35,541 bases of DNA from assembly GCA_014378495.1 (NCBI GenBank), contig JACMNP010000132.1, positions 1 through 35,541 of the forward strand. Reading direction: 5' to 3'. Both the position numbers and the translations under genes were made by a program. Positions 16,737-26,011 of this stretch are shown here, piece after piece; the stretch's first letter is position 1, and every line of letters starts with the position of its first letter. The notes beneath the pieces are model-generated. The model saw nothing but the letters and a program-made list of their open reading frames with translations, was not told the DNA's origin and did not search any database. This DNA comes from Methylotenera sp. (GTDB taxonomy: Bacteria > Pseudomonadota > Gammaproteobacteria > Burkholderiales > Methylophilaceae).

Positions 16737-19065
16737 CTAATAATCAAACTTTAGCTGTAAATAGCCCGTGCGCTGTGGGTAGGGATGAAACGCATAGGCC
16801 TTATAGTTATTTAAATTATCTATACCAATACTCGCGGTAAATTTTTCGGCAAATTTATAGTTAGCTTTCACATCCATAATAAAAAACTTACTCACGCCAC
16901 CAAAAGTATCAGGATTGATGTCGCTATTATCTAAAGTATTGTATTGTCGACCGCTGTAGCGCGCGCCTAAGCTGTAAGTCAAATGGTTACCTTGATGATA
17001 AGTTGCTACGGCTTTAAAGCATACTTTTTGGAATACGTAATGGCTTGTTGCCTTCTAAGGCCGGATTAGCTTCGTTACGTAAAATTTCAGCTTCTGTAAG
17101 CGTTAAGCTACCCAATAAATCTAGGCCGTTTATCAGTAGATCTTGCCATTCTGTCGATAATTCAATACCTCTTGTACGCACATGATCTACATTTTGAATA
17201 AAAGTACATTGCGTACCAATACAACTAGGGCCTGTAGGAATAGTTTGTGAAACTAAGGCATCAAACTTATTTTCAGTGAACAAACTCGCCCGCACTAAAC
17301 CATTGGCAAAACGTCTTTCAGCGGTAAATTCACCAGAAATGACTTCTTCAGTTTTTAAGTCAGGGTTATTTTGTATTAATGAAGTGCCGCTAGTTACTTG
17401 CTGATAAAGCTCGCTCACGGTTGGAAAGCGGTAAGCTTGACTAACGGAAGCGCTGAAGCCCCAAGCAGGTAATGGCTCAAAGCTAATTGATATTTTTGGT
17501 GAAAATTTATTATCTGATTTATCGTAATATGCACTAGTTTGAAAACCAGCGCTAGTTGTCGTTTGGTTGCGTCCATCAGTTGCCTCCCAATGCTCTTGGC
17601 GTGCGCCTAATGTAAGCGCCCACTTAGGGTCAAGTTGCCATTTATCTTGTAAATAAATCGCTTGGGTCGCCGTTTCACCGCGAGAAGTACTAAACAAAGT
17701 GTCCTTGTCACCAACAGACCAATCAGCAGTATTGTTAGTGTCACTACGCAACTTGTAACCGTCAATATGGTAGCCAAAATCAATCGTATGTTGGTCACCA
17801 TGATTATCTACTGGTCGTAATGTTCCGCGCGCGTCAAATACTGTCCATCCTGTACCAGCTTGATCAACCACCCTACCAACTTTATTCAAGTAAGGGTTAC
17901 CAGCCGCCACAGTACCGCTGGATGGCACATTAGAAGTACTATTTTTATCTTTTTGATAATCATAGTTAGAAAACGTAAGTTGCCAATCAAACAGTCCTTT
18001 AGTATTAGACTTTAAATCCAGCGCTTGCATAATATGGGTCGCTTCTGCCTCACCTGGATTATTAAAGCCGCCCACATCATAATTCTTACCGTTGAACGTT
18101 ACACGGCCATTAAAAACGGCATTGCCAGCTGCATCTTTAATGTAGCTATCAACATCGCTATGGCTGTCTAAATTCCATATGCCAAAGGTATAAGCTATTT
18201 TAACGGTAGGTGCAATGTCATAAGCCGCTTTAAATTTCAAGTTAAGCTGTTCGCTATGGTCAATTCCCGTAGCACCAAAAACTACTCTATTTTTTCCTGA
18301 AGGATCTTTATCTAAATAAGCACCAGTGACAGCTGTTCTGCTCCCAGCAGTAGTGTTGGTAGCAATGCTGTTTGCAAACTGCATAGGCTGACTAGTAGTA
18401 TCTAAGTTATCTGCAGTGAATAAAAAGCTTAAATCATTAATTTTATTACCCACTGAAAAAGTCTCATGATGCCCATTGAATGTTTTATCAGTACCGTATA
18501 ACTCAAATTTTTGTATAAAGGCTTGGGTGCTTGCGTGCGCTTCAAATTTAGTCGGCATGCGGGTATTTAAATTAATGACACCACCCATAGAGTTACCTGC
18601 GTATAAGGCAGAAAAAGGTCCATATAAAATATTCACACTTTCAATTTCTTTAGGGCTTACCAAACCCCAGCGTGGGGCAAAGCCAAATGAATTACCAAGC
18701 AAATTTGATAGCAAAACACCATCGGCATATAGCAATGTTTGTGCACTAGAAAGCGTGCCAGTAGTGCGTGTAGCAATAGGGCCATTGCGATCACCAATAT
18801 AGCGTTCGCGAACTTGAAAGCTCGGCAAATATTTCAAAGTTTGCTGAGAAGTAGTTGCGTTTATGGTGTCTTCGATCTGTTGCTTGGTATAGGTTTCAAC
18901 TGCAGCAGGATGGTTAATAATACAACTGTCTATTGGCGCAGTCACCATTACTTCATCTAAATTGATCGCCTCTTTCTCTTCTGCAAATGCTACATTTGAA
19001 AAGTTAAATGCGAGCGCACTCAGCACGCATAAATAAATATGCGTGTAATTAAAAGCTGTATTCAT
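16737..19065 (-). pseudogene. TonB-dependent outer-membrane receptor, interrupted by one frameshift
   Basis: Signal peptide (cleavage about NVAFA/EE), TonB box LDEVMVTA (36-43), plug domain (TLKYLPSFQVRERY, LYADGVLLSN, VNILYGPFSALYAGNSMGGVINL), then a 22-strand-type barrel. The first frame stops at 17014 after NKPLRIPKSML. The barrel continues in another frame: FKAVATYHQGNHLTYSLGARYSG and on to the terminal strand LQLKFDY, stop at 16737. Reading four instead of five bases in the homopolymer at 17025-17029 joins both into a 775-residue receptor. The rest shows no decay, so this is a recent mutation, phase variation or a sequencing error. Gene neighbours suggest a metal substrate; the sequence itself does not tell which. 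Confidence 0.85.
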
Positions 19066-19156
19066 GTTAAAACTCCAAAAATCGTCGCCTTCAAGTCAAA
19101 TAATTTGACTTGAAATCGAATGTTTAATATAAAAGGGGTTATTAAAAATGCGTCAT

Positions 19157-20125
19157 TTAAAACGCAGTATTAATGCCCAAAGCCACTGACCAATCAGCAG
19201 TCAGCTGTGCTCCATTTACATATTGATAGATGGGTTTTTGTATAAAACCATACACTTGCGTCGTTGATGCAACGCGATAACTAAAACCTGGACTTAGGTT
19301 GATTGATTGACCACCAGAATCTGCAGGCTCAGCATTTGCGCCATTGTCTTTAGACTTATGTTGCAAATTCACTTGTAATAAAAGATTCAACTCTGGCGTA
19401 GCGCTGTAACTCATGCCAAAGTCAGCACTCAGTTTTCGGCCTGGCTCAAAGTCATCACGTTCATGCACGCTTTGTTGCCACATGCCTTGCACAAACCAAG
19501 CAGTATTACCTATACGGTAATTGTAATAAGCGCCTAATAAGGTATCTACGCTGCCACTACCCGGCTGCAAGGTACGCTCTGCGTCTTCTTCACTATTACT
19601 TTTGTGAATGCTACCCGTAGGTAATTTTATGCCAAATCTTAAACCAGCATTACTGTCTTTATCTGAATAAAAACGATAGCGTGCAATTGCTTGCACATCA
19701 CCCAAACCAGAAAAATTCCACTTTTCAACTTCTGGGTCGGTACCACCTGCCCCATTATCTTCATTAAAAATGTGTTGATGCGCACGGCTTACAAGCGGCA
19801 CTTTGAAGGTGATGCCCCAAGTAGGATTAATATTCCAATCCAAGGTTGTAAGTATATTGCGATTGATGGTGCGCACTTCATCATGCTCATCAACCTCGCC
19901 AGCGAGGTCAGCTTTGTGTGTACCATGACGCAACTGGTCTAAATCAATATATTCTGCACGTACATCTAAGCGAATACCTGGCTTAGAGGTAACGCCTTGT
20001 ACGTCCCAATCGGTACTTAAATTACAAAATGCACCGCCGCAGCTGGCGACTGCTGAGTAGCTAGTCAATAAACCAGCAGAGATTAGACTTGCGAACAAGC
20101 CCGTTTTTTTGAAAGATTTCAACAT
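19157..20125 (-). CDS. Outer-membrane beta-barrel protein of the metal locus
   Basis: 322 residues from the ATG at 20125, which has AGGGA 8 bases upstream. An in-frame ATG at 20143 lacks this and would spoil the signal peptide. Signal peptide MLKSFKKTGLF...SYSAVA; the mature protein begins SCGGAFCNLSTDWDVQG with C29 and C34 close together. The rest is alternating strands of a porin-like barrel (IRLDVRAEYIDL, LRFGIKLPTGSIHKS, LLLQVNLQHKSKDNG) ending in the aromatic signature GINTAF. It resembles small outer-membrane transporter-like proteins of unknown function. The position between DUF2946 and the TonB receptor suggests a role in metal passage. No named family recognised. Confidence 0.75.
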   Translation of the reverse strand: MLKSFKKTGLFASLISAGLLTSYSAVASCGGAFCNLSTDWDVQGVTSKPGIRLDVRAEYIDLDQLRHGTHKADLAGEVDEHDEVRTINRNILTTLDWNINPTWGITFKVPLVSRAHQHIFNEDNGAGGTDPEVEKWNFSGLGDVQAIARYRFYSDKDSNAGLRFGIKLPTGSIHKSNSEEDAERTLQPGSGSVDTLLGAYYNYRIGNTAWFVQGMWQQSVHERDDFEPGRKLSADFGMSYSATPELNLLLQVNLQHKSKDNGANAEPADSGGQSINLSPGFSYRVASTTQVYGFIQKPIYQYVNGAQLTADWSVALGINTAF

Positions 20126-20219
20126 GGTTGATTCCCTAATCATGTAGCCACAACGAAGCTGTGACCTTAATAAAATAGAGTTTTAACGCCAACACTGGCG
20201 GCGAAAAAACAATTAAAAT

Positions 20220-20660
20220 TTATTCGATTTCGAGAGGTGGGGCGCGACTAAGATGGTCGCTTAGAAGTAGTGCAGTTAAAACAGGGGCTAGATAATAAGT
20301 TTGTAGGTAAAACTTACCTGTATCAAGCAATACGATACTTGTGTTATCTACCGCAGGAAAAGCCGCTGCAGTGGCATGATTTAAGCAAAAAGGGCAATGC
20401 TCAAAATGCATAGCGGTCGGCATAGAGTTAGGGTTAGATTCGCGTGAAGCTGTACCAGCGTTAATATCAGCTAAAGCATTATTCAGTGTAAAGCCTGCAG
20501 CAATACGCTTTGTGCCTTGTAAAGTACAAATCTCTTGCCAAACATTTTTAGGGCCCGTTTTATTTGCAAAAGCATGGGAAAGTGTAGGCGCTAGCGATGC
20601 GAACACCATTACCATCAAAATGGCTTTGCTTACTAATAATCGGAGGCGTTTAGAAAACAT
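20220..20660 (-). CDS. DUF2946-type Cys/His protein
   Basis: 146 residues. A hydrophobic N-terminus (LLVSKAILMVMVFASLAPTLSHA) acts as signal or anchor. DUF2946-like features follow: WQEICTLQGTKR (C45), FEHCPFCLNHA (H88, C89, C92, H95), a second hydrophobic stretch (about 118-134), and the family-typical end SRAPP (138-142). The CPFC site flanked by His suggests metal binding. In Pseudomonas a DUF2946 gene adjoins the copper receptor gene oprC, which is the main reason for suspecting copper here. First gene of the minus-strand cluster. The ATG lacks a ribosome-binding site and stands only 8 bases after a perfect TATAAT. Confidence 0.8.
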   Translation of the reverse strand: MFSKRLRLLVSKAILMVMVFASLAPTLSHAFANKTGPKNVWQEICTLQGTKRIAAGFTLNNALADINAGTASRESNPNSMPTAMHFEHCPFCLNHATAAAFPAVDNTSIVLLDTGKFYLQTYYLAPVLTALLLSDHLSRAPPLEIE

Positions 20661-20706
20661 AAGAGGTTATTATACGCAAACTTGCTAATTCCAAAAATAC
20701 TATGTA

Positions 20707-20763
20707 TATGTCAAACGATAATGGCATGAGCAAAATTACAATGGTTTATGTTAAACGATGATG
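20707..20763. repeat. Pair of 17-bp direct repeats upstream of the metal locus
   Basis: TATGTCAAACGATAATG (20707-20723) and TATGTTAAACGATGATG (20747-20763) match at 15 of 17 positions and are exactly 40 bp apart, about four helical turns. They lie in the gap before the first gene of the DUF2946-TonB-PepSY cluster. The first copy contains TTGACA on the minus strand. This is what a pair of operator sites would look like; no known regulator motif was recognised. Confidence 0.45.
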
Positions 20764-20774
20764 ATTTTATTAAC

Positions 20775-21413
20775 TTAATCATCAGAAAAACGCTGCTCTT
20801 CAAAAGGATCAGCATAGTTGTGGTAACCACGCACCTCCCAAAAACCTAATCGGTCTTCAGCATGTAGCTCAATCGCTTTCAGCCATTTTGCGCCCTTCCA
20901 AGCATAACGCTTGGGCACTATCATCCGTGCAGGGCCACCATGCTCACGCGTAAGAGGTGCGCCAAGTACTGAGTGCGCCACAATCACATCATCATCTAGC
21001 AACGCCTCAAGCGCAATATTAGTGGTGTACCCATCGTAGCCGTGCAAAGTTACAAACTTAGCATTATCTAAGGGCTCAGCAAGCGCTAAAATATCTTGTG
21101 CACGCACACCTTGCCAATCCATATCCAGCTGACTCCAACGAGTAACGCAGTGAAAATCCGAAACATCAGTGATTTGTGGCAACGCTTCAAATGCTGACCA
21201 ATCAAGATTAATTTCGTTTTCCACCAACCCATATACCCGAAGCGACCAATCACTTTTAGCAATAGTAGGCTTCATACCCATGTCTAATACTGGAAAATTT
21301 TTAACTTCAGTTTGACCCGCTGGAACGCGCACATTGGCATTTATTTTACCTGGCGCTGCACCACGCTGTGCTACTGCAATTTTACTAGCGATGAGTTTTT
21401 TCCAATCTGGCAC
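20775..21413 (-). CDS. Sulfite-oxidase-like molybdopterin oxidoreductase
   Basis: 212 residues of a single oxidoreductase molybdopterin-binding domain of the sulfite oxidase fold (YuiH-like). The molybdenum-ligand cysteine is C89 in DFHCVTRWSQLDMDWQGV. Other blocks are LHGYDGYTTNIALEALLD, LTREHGGPARMIVPKRYAWKGAKWLK and the end FWEVRGYHNYADPFEEQRF. There is no Tat signal peptide and no dimerisation domain, so it is probably cytoplasmic, unlike MsrP. Substrate unknown. It is transcribed toward the DUF2946 gene but separated by 114 bases holding the repeats, so it is probably a separate unit. Confidence 0.88.
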   Translation of the reverse strand: MPDWKKLIASKIAVAQRGAAPGKINANVRVPAGQTEVKNFPVLDMGMKPTIAKSDWSLRVYGLVENEINLDWSAFEALPQITDVSDFHCVTRWSQLDMDWQGVRAQDILALAEPLDNAKFVTLHGYDGYTTNIALEALLDDDVIVAHSVLGAPLTREHGGPARMIVPKRYAWKGAKWLKAIELHAEDRLGFWEVRGYHNYADPFEEQRFSDD

Positions 21414-21486
21414 AGCAATCTCCTAGCGTTTAACGTAGCAATATTTGTGTGACTATTTATGAGCCACTATTGTATTTTAATCTCTA

Positions 21487-21951
21487 TTATTGAGGTTTTT
21501 TAAAGCTATCAAATAGCAATGTGGCTACCCCTACACAAATTGCACTATCTGCCACATTAAAGGCTGGCCAATACAAATCGTGTAGATGGAAAAACAAAAA
21601 ATCTACCACATACCCTAAAGTCAGGCGGTCATACAAATTACCAATTGCACCGCCTAATATTAAGGCTAAACCCAGGCAAAAGATTTTTTCTTGGCGATGT
21701 TTGCGAATTAAATAAGTAATCACAATAATCGCCACAATTGAAATACCACTAAAAAATAACTTCTGCCAACCGCCAGCATTGGCTAAAAAACTAAATGCTG
21801 CACCTTCATTATGGTAGCGCACCAAATCAAAAAAACTAGTAATAGTAAGATGATCACCATACTGAAATGCGCCTTGAATTAAATGTTTAGTGTAAAGATC
21901 TAGCGCAATCACAATTGCGCTAATGGAAAACCATTTATAAAGCGCTTTCAT
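21487..21951 (-). CDS. lspA: Lipoprotein signal peptidase LspA
   Basis: Inner-membrane aspartic peptidase that removes the signal peptide from diacylglyceryl-modified prolipoproteins. 154 residues with four membrane helices. Both catalytic aspartates are in their family motifs: GNLYDRL (D108) and FNVADSAICVG (D135), plus YHNEGAAFSFL. It follows ileS in the same direction after 108 bases that contain a palindromic repeat module. The murJ-ribF-ileS-lspA order is standard; the ispH that often follows is absent. The lipoproteins in this window would be its clients. Confidence 0.97.
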   Translation of the reverse strand: MKALYKWFSISAIVIALDLYTKHLIQGAFQYGDHLTITSFFDLVRYHNEGAAFSFLANAGGWQKLFFSGISIVAIIVITYLIRKHRQEKIFCLGLALILGGAIGNLYDRLTLGYVVDFLFFHLHDLYWPAFNVADSAICVGVATLLFDSFKKPQ

Positions 21952-21962
21952 CCCACTGCCTT

Positions 21963-22046
21963 GTCATTCCCGCACAGGCGGGAATCCATTTTGACGTTGT
22001 TCTTAAAAAGAGTGCAAAAATGGATTCCCGTTTTCACACGAATGAC
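21963..22046. repeat. Palindromic repeat module (dRS3/REP-like) between ileS and lspA
   Basis: An 84-bp module with ends GTCATTC and GAATGAC. The left half is ATTCCCGCACAGGCGGGAAT (21966-21985), a perfect ATTCCC-N8-GGGAAT core. The right half (22019-22046) is a decayed inverted copy beginning ATGGATTCCCG, so the whole can fold into one long hairpin. It fills the gap between the ileS stop and lspA start. Same core as the pair at 25007-25117. Confidence 0.8.
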
Positions 22047-22059
22047 GGAAGTCAGGTAA

Positions 22060-24966
22060 TTAAGCATATTTACGCACTTCACCTTTGCCAAACAAGTTGC
22101 TCACACAACGACCACAGATTGCTGGATGCTCAGGGTCAGAGCCAACATCGGCGCGGTAGTGCCAACAGCGGTCACATTTTTTGTTTTGACTCACGAGTAC
22201 AACTGCTTCAAAAGGGATATACCCCTCTACATAAGTTAGTTGTACTTTTGAAACAATAAAAATAAATCGTAAATCGTCTTCAAGACTGGCTAGGGCGTCA
22301 TAAATTATTTTTGAGCCACATTGGATTTCAATTTCAGCAGCTAATGACGACCCTATATCTCCTGTTGATCTTCTTAGTTCTAGACGCTTATTAACCATCT
22401 CTCGAAGATCACAAATCGTTTTCCATTTATCAATTTGAGTATTTTCAAATCCATGCTTAGGCAACTCATACCAAATATCTTCAAACACAGTTTTATCAGC
22501 ATCCAACTCCAACGTTTGCCAAATCTCATTCGCTGTAAAACTCAAAATCGGCGCCATTAAATGCATCATGCAGTGCGTAATATGATGCAGTGCACTTTGC
22601 GCAGCACGACGTGCGTGTGAATTTTCACCTGCTGTGTAAAGTCTGTCTTTCAGAATATCAAGGTAAAATCCACCTAAATCTTCTGAACAGAAACTAACGA
22701 ACTTTTGTACGGCTAGATGAAATTCGTAACGGTCATAATCAGCTAATACTTCTGTTTGCAACTTTTCAGTGAGCACCAGCGCATATTTATCGATTTCTAA
22801 CCATTCACTCACTGGTAGTAAATCTTTACCTGCATCAAAATCAGCAATATTCGCCAATAAAAATTTCATCGTATTACGAATACGGCGATAGCTTTCTGCA
22901 ACGCGTTTTAAGATTTCGTCCGAAATCGTCAGTTCGCCTGAGTAATCAGTAGAAGCTGTCCATAAGCGCAGAATATCCGCACCGTAGGTATCCATCACCT
23001 TTTGCGGAGCGACGACATTACCTTTAGATTTACTCATTTTGTGGCCTGCGCCATCCACCACAAAACCATGCGTCAGCAAGGCTTCATAAGGCGCACGACC
23101 ATCAATCGCACAGCCAGTCAGCAAGCTGGATTGGAACCAACCGCGATGCTGATCTGAACCTTCTAAATACAAATCGGCTGGATAAGCAAGTTCTGGGCGA
23201 CGTTTTAACACCGCCGCGTGCGTTGCGCCAGAATCAAACCAAACGTCTAATGTATAGGTTACTTTTTTGTATTCAGCCGCATTTTCAGGCGCATATTGCG
23301 CTAAAAACTCAGCGCCATCTAAGCTAAACCAAGCTTCAACGCCTGATTTTTCTACTAACAATGCTGCTTGCTCTAACAATTTTGGCGTTTGCGGGTGTGG
23401 CACACCCGTTTCTTTATGCACAAAAAATGGCATTGGCACGCCCCAGTTACGCTGGCGCGACACACACCAATCAGGACGATTTTTAATCATTGCCTCTAAA
23501 CGTGCACGACCCCAACTTGGGAAAAACTCAGTTTCATCGACAGCTTTATTAGCGTGCTCACGTAAGCTTATACCAGCCTTATCTTGTGCATTCATTCCAA
23601 TAAACCACTGATGAGTAGCTAATTGCATCAATGGTGTTCTGTGGCGCCAGCAATGTGGAAAGCTGTGATTTAATCTTGCACTTGCGAGCAAATTGCCAGT
23701 CTCAAGCATCTTAGCCAAAATTACTTTATTCGCTTCTTGGCGAGTTAAGCCTCTGATTGCTTCTAATTCAACCAAACCACTATTAAAGAATTTACCATCA
23801 CCACCCATTAAAATACGTGGCTTTTCGTTAGGAAAGTTGGCTTTCATCACAAGCCAGTCATCATTACCGTGGGCTGCAGCCGTGTGGACTAAACCTGTAC
23901 CAGCATCTGTTGTGACGTGGTCACCGCAGATAATAGGTACTTGGCGGTTATCGAATGGATGTTGTAAAAGAATATGTTCAAGTTGTGCACCTAAACAAGT
24001 GGCTAACTCTTCAAAACTCTCAATAGCGTATCTTTTCAATATATCAATATATTGGGGCACTAAGTTCGTACCTACTACAGCATTTTTACCTAACTGATGA
24101 GGATCAAGAGTAGACCGTATGGAATTTGAACCTGTATTAGGCTCTGCGGAAAGAATTAATAGTCCTCTTTCAGTTTTTAATAAACCATATTTCATTTCTG
24201 GATTCACAGCCACAGCTTGATTCGCTGGCAACGTCCAGGGTGTAGTAGTCCAAATGACGGCATAAGCATCTCCCGTCACTTCTACTCCAAATACTTTACC
24301 TAATGCTGCGTTATTAACTACCTTAAACCCCACATCAATCGCTGGCGAATTCACATCTTCATACTCAACTTCAGCCTCAGCCAATGCGGAGCCGCAATCT
24401 ACGCACCAATGTACAGGTTTGCTACCTTGATAAAGATAGCCATTGGAATAGATTTCACCCAAAGCACGCATGATGTCGGCTTCGGTTTTGAAGTCCATCG
24501 TCAGGTATGGATTATCCCAATCGCCCAACACACCTAAGCGGATAAAATCCTTCTTTTGGCGCTCCACTTGCTCAGCCGCATAGGCGCGACAAAGCTCACG
24601 AAACTTAGCAGGGTCTATATTTTTACCATGGCTCTTTTCAACCACCAACTCAATCGGCAAACCGTGGCAATCCCAGCCTGGCACATAGGGCGCATCAAAA
24701 CCACTCATGGTTTTAGATTTAACGATGATGTCTTTTAGGATTTTATTAACGGCATGACCGATGTGAATATCCCCGTTTGCATACGGCGGGCCATCATGCA
24801 GAATGAATTTTTTAGCACCTTTGCGCGATGCGCGAATACGCTCGTAAAGCTTTTTGTCCGTCCATTGTTTTAACCAAGCGGGTTCACGTTTAGCTAAATC
24901 GCCACGCATCGGAAACGTGGTTTCAGGCAGGTTTAATTTATATTTACTTGTATTTTCTTCGGTCAT
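22060..24966 (-). CDS. ileS: Isoleucyl-tRNA synthetase
   Basis: Class I synthetase that charges tRNA-Ile and edits valine. 968 residues, bacterial type. Signature HIGH at 68-71 ([13 protein letters not shown]), tryptophan-rich [13 protein letters not shown] editing-domain entry, and KMSKS at 643-647 (HKMSKSKGN). The C-terminal zinc site CDRCWHY...ICGRC (C931, C934, C951, C954) marks the zinc-containing eubacterial form. Mupirocin sensitivity cannot be judged from this. Flanked on both sides by palindromic repeat modules; its stop lies 14 bases from one and its start about 40 bases from the other. Confidence 0.98.
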   Translation of the reverse strand: MTEENTSKYKLNLPETTFPMRGDLAKREPAWLKQWTDKKLYERIRASRKGAKKFILHDGPPYANGDIHIGHAVNKILKDIIVKSKTMSGFDAPYVPGWDCHGLPIELVVEKSHGKNIDPAKFRELCRAYAAEQVERQKKDFIRLGVLGDWDNPYLTMDFKTEADIMRALGEIYSNGYLYQGSKPVHWCVDCGSALAEAEVEYEDVNSPAIDVGFKVVNNAALGKVFGVEVTGDAYAVIWTTTPWTLPANQAVAVNPEMKYGLLKTERGLLILSAEPNTGSNSIRSTLDPHQLGKNAVVGTNLVPQYIDILKRYAIESFEELATCLGAQLEHILLQHPFDNRQVPIICGDHVTTDAGTGLVHTAAAHGNDDWLVMKANFPNEKPRILMGGDGKFFNSGLVELEAIRGLTRQEANKVILAKMLETGNLLASARLNHSFPHCWRHRTPLMQLATHQWFIGMNAQDKAGISLREHANKAVDETEFFPSWGRARLEAMIKNRPDWCVSRQRNWGVPMPFFVHKETGVPHPQTPKLLEQAALLVEKSGVEAWFSLDGAEFLAQYAPENAAEYKKVTYTLDVWFDSGATHAAVLKRRPELAYPADLYLEGSDQHRGWFQSSLLTGCAIDGRAPYEALLTHGFVVDGAGHKMSKSKGNVVAPQKVMDTYGADILRLWTASTDYSGELTISDEILKRVAESYRRIRNTMKFLLANIADFDAGKDLLPVSEWLEIDKYALVLTEKLQTEVLADYDRYEFHLAVQKFVSFCSEDLGGFYLDILKDRLYTAGENSHARRAAQSALHHITHCMMHLMAPILSFTANEIWQTLELDADKTVFEDIWYELPKHGFENTQIDKWKTICDLREMVNKRLELRRSTGDIGSSLAAEIEIQCGSKIIYDALASLEDDLRFIFIVSKVQLTYVEGYIPFEAVVLVSQNKKCDRCWHYRADVGSDPEHPAICGRCVSNLFGKGEVRKYA

Positions 24967-25006
24967 CTAAAAATCTCAAAAATCTATGTTCAATGTTTCG
25001 GTTTTC

Positions 25007-25117
25007 GTCATTCCCGCGCAGGCGGGAATGTAGGTAATTATGTTGCGTAAAGTGGCTGAATCAACCAACAATACTTGAATTGATATTTGACTGGATTCCC
25101 GCCTACGCGGGAATGAC
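25007..25117. repeat. Inverted pair of dRS3/REP-like repeats between ribF and ileS
   Basis: 111 bp bounded by GTCATTC and GAATGAC. Left copy ATTCCCGCGCAGGCGGGAAT (25010-25029), right copy ATTCCCGCCTACGCGGGAAT (25095-25114). One 24-bp end is the reverse complement of the other with a single mismatch. The 65 bases between them are AT-rich and non-coding. The right copy runs into the ribF reading frame and contributes its stop codon (25103-25105). Confidence 0.85.
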
Positions 25118-26011
25118 GCTAGTAAAAAAATTTCTCGCCACAATCACATCTTGTGCGATTTGCGCTTTTAATGCATCTAAACCGTCAAACTTCATTTCAT
25201 CGCGTATTTTATGAAAAAATTCTACATGCACGTGCTTACCATATAAATCATCATTAAAATCAAGCACATGCACTTCTAGCGAGAGTTTAGGTATGCCAGC
25301 AATGGTAGGCCGCACACCTAAATTTGCAACGCTGTTTAATCCATCTAATTTTACTGCATAAACACCAGTCAGGGCTGGGCGCTCATGGCGCATATGTACA
25401 TTTGCCGTTGGAAAACCTAATTGTCGCCCCCGTTTCGCGCCATGTACGACTTTGCCGCTAATACTATAAGGACGATTAAGCAAACTTGTCGCTTCCTGTA
25501 AATTACCCGCGGCCAATGCTGCGCGAACACGCGTGCTGGATACGCGAGCATCTTGTAGATCTACCTGCGGCAAACTGATTAAATTAAATTTTGCATTAAT
25601 AAAATCAACAATAGAGCCTGTACGCATTGCGCCAAATCTGAAATCTTCACCCACTAAAATAGCTTGCGCATTGAGTGAATCGCGCAAAATATTTTGCATA
25701 AACTCATCGGCTGTCACTTTTGCAAAACTGCGGTTAAAGCGACATACATAGACTTTATCAACCCCTGCCTCCGCAAAATGCTCCAACTTCTCACGTAAAG
25801 AACACAGTCTAGGTGGCGCACTCTCAGGTGCAAAAAACTCGCGCGGGTGTGGTTCAAACGTCATGACCGCAGAAATTAAATGAAGTGCTCGTGCATTTTC
25901 AGTCAGCTTTTTTAATAAAGCTTGGTGGCCCAAATGCATGCCATCAAAATTACCAATCGCTAACGCGCATGGTTGCTGTAAAACACTTGGAATATGCCGA
26001 AAGACTTGCAT
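25103..26011 (-). CDS. ribF: Bifunctional riboflavin kinase/FAD synthetase RibF
   Basis: Phosphorylates riboflavin to FMN and adenylates FMN to FAD. 302 residues. The N-terminal FAD synthetase (nucleotidyltransferase) has ALAIGNFDGMHLGHQALL (HLGH 26-29) and ILVGEDFRFG. The C-terminal flavokinase has HGAKRGRQLGFPTANV (about 191-206), GVYAVKL and the VEFFHKIRDEMKF end. The last five residues (SVIPA) and the stop are encoded by a palindromic repeat, so the native C-terminus was probably replaced a few residues from its end. The ATG overlaps the murJ stop (TAATG), so the two are translationally coupled. Confidence 0.97.
   Translation of the reverse strand: MQVFRHIPSVLQQPCALAIGNFDGMHLGHQALLKKLTENARALHLISAVMTFEPHPREFFAPESAPPRLCSLREKLEHFAEAGVDKVYVCRFNRSFAKVTADEFMQNILRDSLNAQAILVGEDFRFGAMRTGSIVDFINAKFNLISLPQVDLQDARVSSTRVRAALAAGNLQEATSLLNRPYSISGKVVHGAKRGRQLGFPTANVHMRHERPALTGVYAVKLDGLNSVANLGVRPTIAGIPKLSLEVHVLDFNDDLYGKHVHVEFFHKIRDEMKFDGLDALKAQIAQDVIVARNFFTSVIPA

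Noticed and set aside
16737-16982. Separate small protein beginning MTYSLGARYSG
   Set aside because: It has no start signals, and its sequence is the direct continuation of the TonB barrel, so it is the 3' part of the frameshifted receptor.
20181-20205. Hairpin CGCCA/TGGCG between the DUF2946 and barrel genes as a terminator
   Set aside because: On the transcribed strand the T-run precedes the stem rather than following it. It is only a short leader hairpin and does not clearly divide the cluster.
22020-22259. Plus-strand frame starting in the palindromic repeat and running opposite ileS
   Set aside because: Most of it is antisense to the conserved zinc-finger end of IleS; the start lies in the repeat and has no ribosome-binding site.
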